Source of the DNA: Verrucomicrobiota bacterium
GTDB taxonomy: Bacteria; Verrucomicrobiota; Kiritimatiellia; UBA8416; JAIOPI01
Reading direction: 5' to 3'
Length of the DNA stretch: 24,631 nt
NCBI GenBank assembly: GCA_027620105.1
Contig: JAQCIA010000001.1
Coordinates: 1 to 24,631 of the forward strand
The position numbers and the translations under genes were made by a program. The stretch's first letter is position 1. Every line of letters starts with the position of its first letter. The notes beneath the pieces are model-generated. The model had not been told where the DNA came from. It searched no databases and saw nothing but the letters and a program-made list of their open reading frames with translations. Positions 22,615-24,631 of this stretch are shown here, piece after piece.

Positions 22615-23544
22615 ATGACGCGGTTCGTGGATGATGTCACCCAACTCGTGACCAACACGCCCCTGCTGCGATTGAAGCGCTTTGGCGCCGGACTGCCCGC
22701 CACCCTCGTCGCAAAACTGGAGGCCTTCAATCCCGGTTGGAGCGTCAAGGACCGCATCGGCATCGCGATGATCGACAGCGCCGAGCAGGACGGAAAACTG
22801 AAACCCGGCGGCACGATCGTGGAACCCACTTCCGGCAACACCGGCATCGGCCTGGCCATGGTCGCAGCCGTGCGCGGCTATCGCTGCATCCTGACCATGC
22901 CCTCCTCGATGAGCATCGAACGCCGCAAAGTGCTGCATGCCCTCGGCGCGGAACTGGTGCTCACGGAAGGACACAAGGGCATGTCCGGGGCCATTGAAGC
23001 GGCGAACGAATTGCTGCGCGACACGCCCGGCGGATTCATGCCGCAACAGTTTCAGAATCCCGCCAATCCGCGCATGCACTACCGCACCACCGGCCCGGAA
23101 ATCTGGTCGACGACACAGGGCAAGGTCGACATCTTCGTCGCGGGCGTGGGCACGGGCGGCACGATCACCGGCGCGGGCGCCTATCTGAAGGAGCAGAATC
23201 CGCGCATCAAAGTCGTGGCCGTCGAACCGGAAGAGTCAGCCATTCTTTCCGGGGGCAAGCCCGGACCGCACATGATTCAAGGCATCGGGGCGGGGTTCGT
23301 GCCCGCCGTGTATCGTGCGGACCTGGTGGACGAGGTGGTGCGCGTGAACAGTTCTGACGCGATTGAAGCCGGCAAGGAATTCGCGCACAAGGAAGGCATC
23401 ATCTGCGGCATTTCGTCCGGCGCCGCCGTCTGCGCCGCACGGCAATTGGCGCAGCGCCCGGAAAATGCAGGGAAGATGATCGTCGCCATGCTGCCGGATA
23501 TCGGCGAGCGCTACGTATCCACCCTGCTGTTCTATGAGGATTGA
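22615..23544 (+). CDS. cysK: Cysteine synthase A (O-acetylserine sulfhydrylase)
   Basis: A 309-residue PLP enzyme that joins sulfide to O-acetylserine to make cysteine. The PLP lysine is K45 in FNPGWSVKDRIG. The substrate loop PTSGNTGIG is at about 71-79, the phosphate-binding loop GVGTGGTITG near 180, and GISSGAAV near the C-terminus. Length and motifs fit CysK, not cystathionine beta-synthase. The start at 22615 (MTRFVDDVTQLV) has GCGGAG 6 bases upstream; a TTG start at 22573 (14 codons earlier), with GGAAAAG ahead of it, is possible. The next gene, a siroheme reductase, follows after 39 bases on the same strand and would supply the sulfide. Confidence 0.96.
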   Translation: MTRFVDDVTQLVTNTPLLRLKRFGAGLPATLVAKLEAFNPGWSVKDRIGIAMIDSAEQDGKLKPGGTIVEPTSGNTGIGLAMVAAVRGYRCILTMPSSMSIERRKVLHALGAELVLTEGHKGMSGAIEAANELLRDTPGGFMPQQFQNPANPRMHYRTTGPEIWSTTQGKVDIFVAGVGTGGTITGAGAYLKEQNPRIKVVAVEPEESAILSGGKPGPHMIQGIGAGFVPAVYRADLVDEVVRVNSSDAIEAGKEFAHKEGIICGISSGAAVCAARQLAQRPENAGKMIVAMLPDIGERYVSTLLFYED

Positions 23545-23583
23545 GCGTGTTGCGCCTTTTGCGGCCAAGCCAGGAATAAAATT

Positions 23584-24631
23584 ATGCAACGCCTGCTGAC
23601 ATTCAAGCATCGCAGCGAAGAAGAAGAGGTCAAGGACGCCGGCCTGTCGCTGGACTTCGACGAGATCGCCCGCAAGGGGGCCATGTCGAAGGAAGAAACC
23701 ACCATCGCAAAATGGTTCGGCATCTATTCCTCGCGCCAGCCCGGCAACCACATGACCCGCGTGGTGATTCCCGGCGGGCAAATCACGTCAAGCCAGGCGC
23801 GCATTCTGGCCAAGACTTCCGAAATGTTTGCCCAGGGCAAGATGTGCGTGACCACGCGGCAGGCCATTCAGATGCACTGGATCAAGACCCCCAGCCTGCC
23901 CGACCTGCTGCGCGGGCTGGCCGAAGACGGCCTGTCGACCATGCACGGCTGCGGCGATGTGACGCGCAACGTCGCGGCCTGCCCGTTGGCCGAGACCTGC
24001 CGTTACCGCCGCATCAATGTGCTGCCCCACGCCAAGGACATCGCCGAACACCTGGGCGCCTGCCGCGACCTGGACAACCTGCCGCGCAAATTCAAGATCA
24101 CCCTTTCCGGATGCGGCGCGGGCTGTGCGCAGCCCTTTATCAATTGCATCGGAATCGTCGCGGTCCAGCGTGAACGCGCCGGCAAGACAGAAACTGGATT
24201 CAAGGTCATCATCGGCGGCGGCCAGGGCTGGAAGGCCTTCGTCGGCCAGGAAATGTTTTCGTTCGTGCCCACCGAAATGATCAAGCATGTCGCGCGCGCC
24301 GTCGGCCTGCTGTTCCGCGACCATGGCGACCGCTATAACCGCGCCAAGTCGCGCCTGAAGTTCGTGGTGCACCGCCAAGGCATTCCCAAGTGCCGTGAAA
24401 TTGTTTTGGAATTCCTGCAGAAGGAAGGTTTTGCCACGGACGCACTGGAAACGGAAGCCTTCGCAGAAACCGGGCCAGCCTATCCCGAGCGCCCGCTGAC
24501 GGAGGAAGATCCGGTCGGCACGGACAAGCGCGTCACCGTGCGCGCCATCATTCCCAAAGGGGAATTGGACCACCACGCCATGCGCCGCCTCGCGCAGCTT
24601 TCCGAAATCTACGGCAACAAACGCATCTACA
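23584..24631 (+). CDS. Siroheme nitrite/sulfite reductase, N-terminal part (cut by right edge)
   Basis: The first 349 residues of a siroheme and [4Fe-4S] reductase, read in one uninterrupted frame to the edge. This family reduces sulfite to sulfide or nitrite to ammonia with six electrons. Seen: MCVTTRQAIQMHWI (about 87-100), then GCGDVTRNVAACPLAETC with the pair C133-x5-C139, then KFKITLSGCGAGCAQPFINC with C177-x3-C181. These pairs have the form of the family's siroheme/cluster ligands. The second ferredoxin-like repeat begins near 313-330 (RVTVRAIIPKGEL). The ATG at 23584 has AGGA about 9 bases upstream. The adjacent cysK favours sulfite over nitrite as the substrate. The C-terminal half is outside the window, so substrate and full architecture stay open. 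Confidence 0.9.
   Translation, partial: MQRLLTFKHRSEEEEVKDAGLSLDFDEIARKGAMSKEETTIAKWFGIYSSRQPGNHMTRVVIPGGQITSSQARILAKTSEMFAQGKMCVTTRQAIQMHWIKTPSLPDLLRGLAEDGLSTMHGCGDVTRNVAACPLAETCRYRRINVLPHAKDIAEHLGACRDLDNLPRKFKITLSGCGAGCAQPFINCIGIVAVQRERAGKTETGFKVIIGGGQGWKAFVGQEMFSFVPTEMIKHVARAVGLLFRDHGDRYNRAKSRLKFVVHRQGIPKCREIVLEFLQKEGFATDALETEAFAETGPAYPERPLTEEDPVGTDKRVTVRAIIPKGELDHHAMRRLAQLSEIYGNKRIY

Noticed and set aside
1..24631. CRISPR arrays, tRNA/rRNA genes, insertion sequences, toxin-antitoxin or phage-defence genes
   Set aside because: No regularly spaced repeats, cloverleaf-like segments, transposase motifs or defence-type domains were recognised by eye. All long frames with sense belong to core metabolism, translation or envelope functions.

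Overview
The window is a GC-rich, gene-dense stretch of a bacterial chromosome made almost entirely of housekeeping genes. A diderm (Gram-negative-type) host is indicated by an ADP-heptose-type family 9 glycosyltransferase, an exported beta-barrel-like protein, an ExbB/ExbD pair and a system II (ResB/CcsA) cytochrome c assembly pair. The order rpmE-prfA-prmC, as recalled from Chlamydia, the CcsA with a large N-terminal soluble domain and the HemQ-type heme pathway make a PVC-group relative (Verrucomicrobiota/Kiritimatiellota/Lentisphaerota-like) my best guess. That assignment is inference and not proven by the sequence.

Layout. 1-539 (-) is the N-terminal part of a zinc polyol/alcohol dehydrogenase that runs off the left edge. 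677-1909 (+) is a divergent GT9 glycosyltransferase. 1974-6035 (-) is a run of TPR protein, CvpA-like membrane protein and DnaG primase. 6266-9364 holds rpmE, prfA and prmC on the + strand, with an exported beta-barrel-like gene (7688-8197, -) wedged between prfA and prmC. 9410-15396 (-) is a tightly overlapping five-gene operon, resB-ccsA-precorrin-2 dehydrogenase/ferrochelatase-flavin reductase-miaB, with a good sigma70-like promoter at 15431-15459. 15504-15899 (-) is a DUF423 membrane protein and 16130-17242 (+) a lysine 2,3-aminomutase-family enzyme. 17286-19601 (-) holds exbB-exbD-thiI. 19793-24631 (+) holds hemQ, hemE, hemH, cysK and the start of a siroheme nitrite/sulfite reductase cut by the right edge.

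A metabolic theme ties the right two thirds together. HemE, HemH and HemQ make heme through the coproporphyrin-dependent route, and ResB/CcsA attach heme to c-type cytochromes. The precorrin-2 dehydrogenase/chelatase makes siroheme, which the sulfite/nitrite reductase needs; sulfide from that enzyme would feed CysK. Iron-sulfur enzymes (MiaB, KamA, the reductase) and a flavin reductase fit the same redox setting.

No intergenic gap exceeds 300 bases; the longest, 8198-8488, holds only promoter-like sites and a short hairpin. I see no tRNA, rRNA, CRISPR array, insertion sequence, phage gene or integration site, and no clearly new system. The points most worth a second look are the GT9 variant with a four-cysteine tail, the reductase-miaB coupling, the PrmC with NLPY in place of NPPY, the monoderm-type heme pathway in an apparent diderm, and two intergenic repeat elements.
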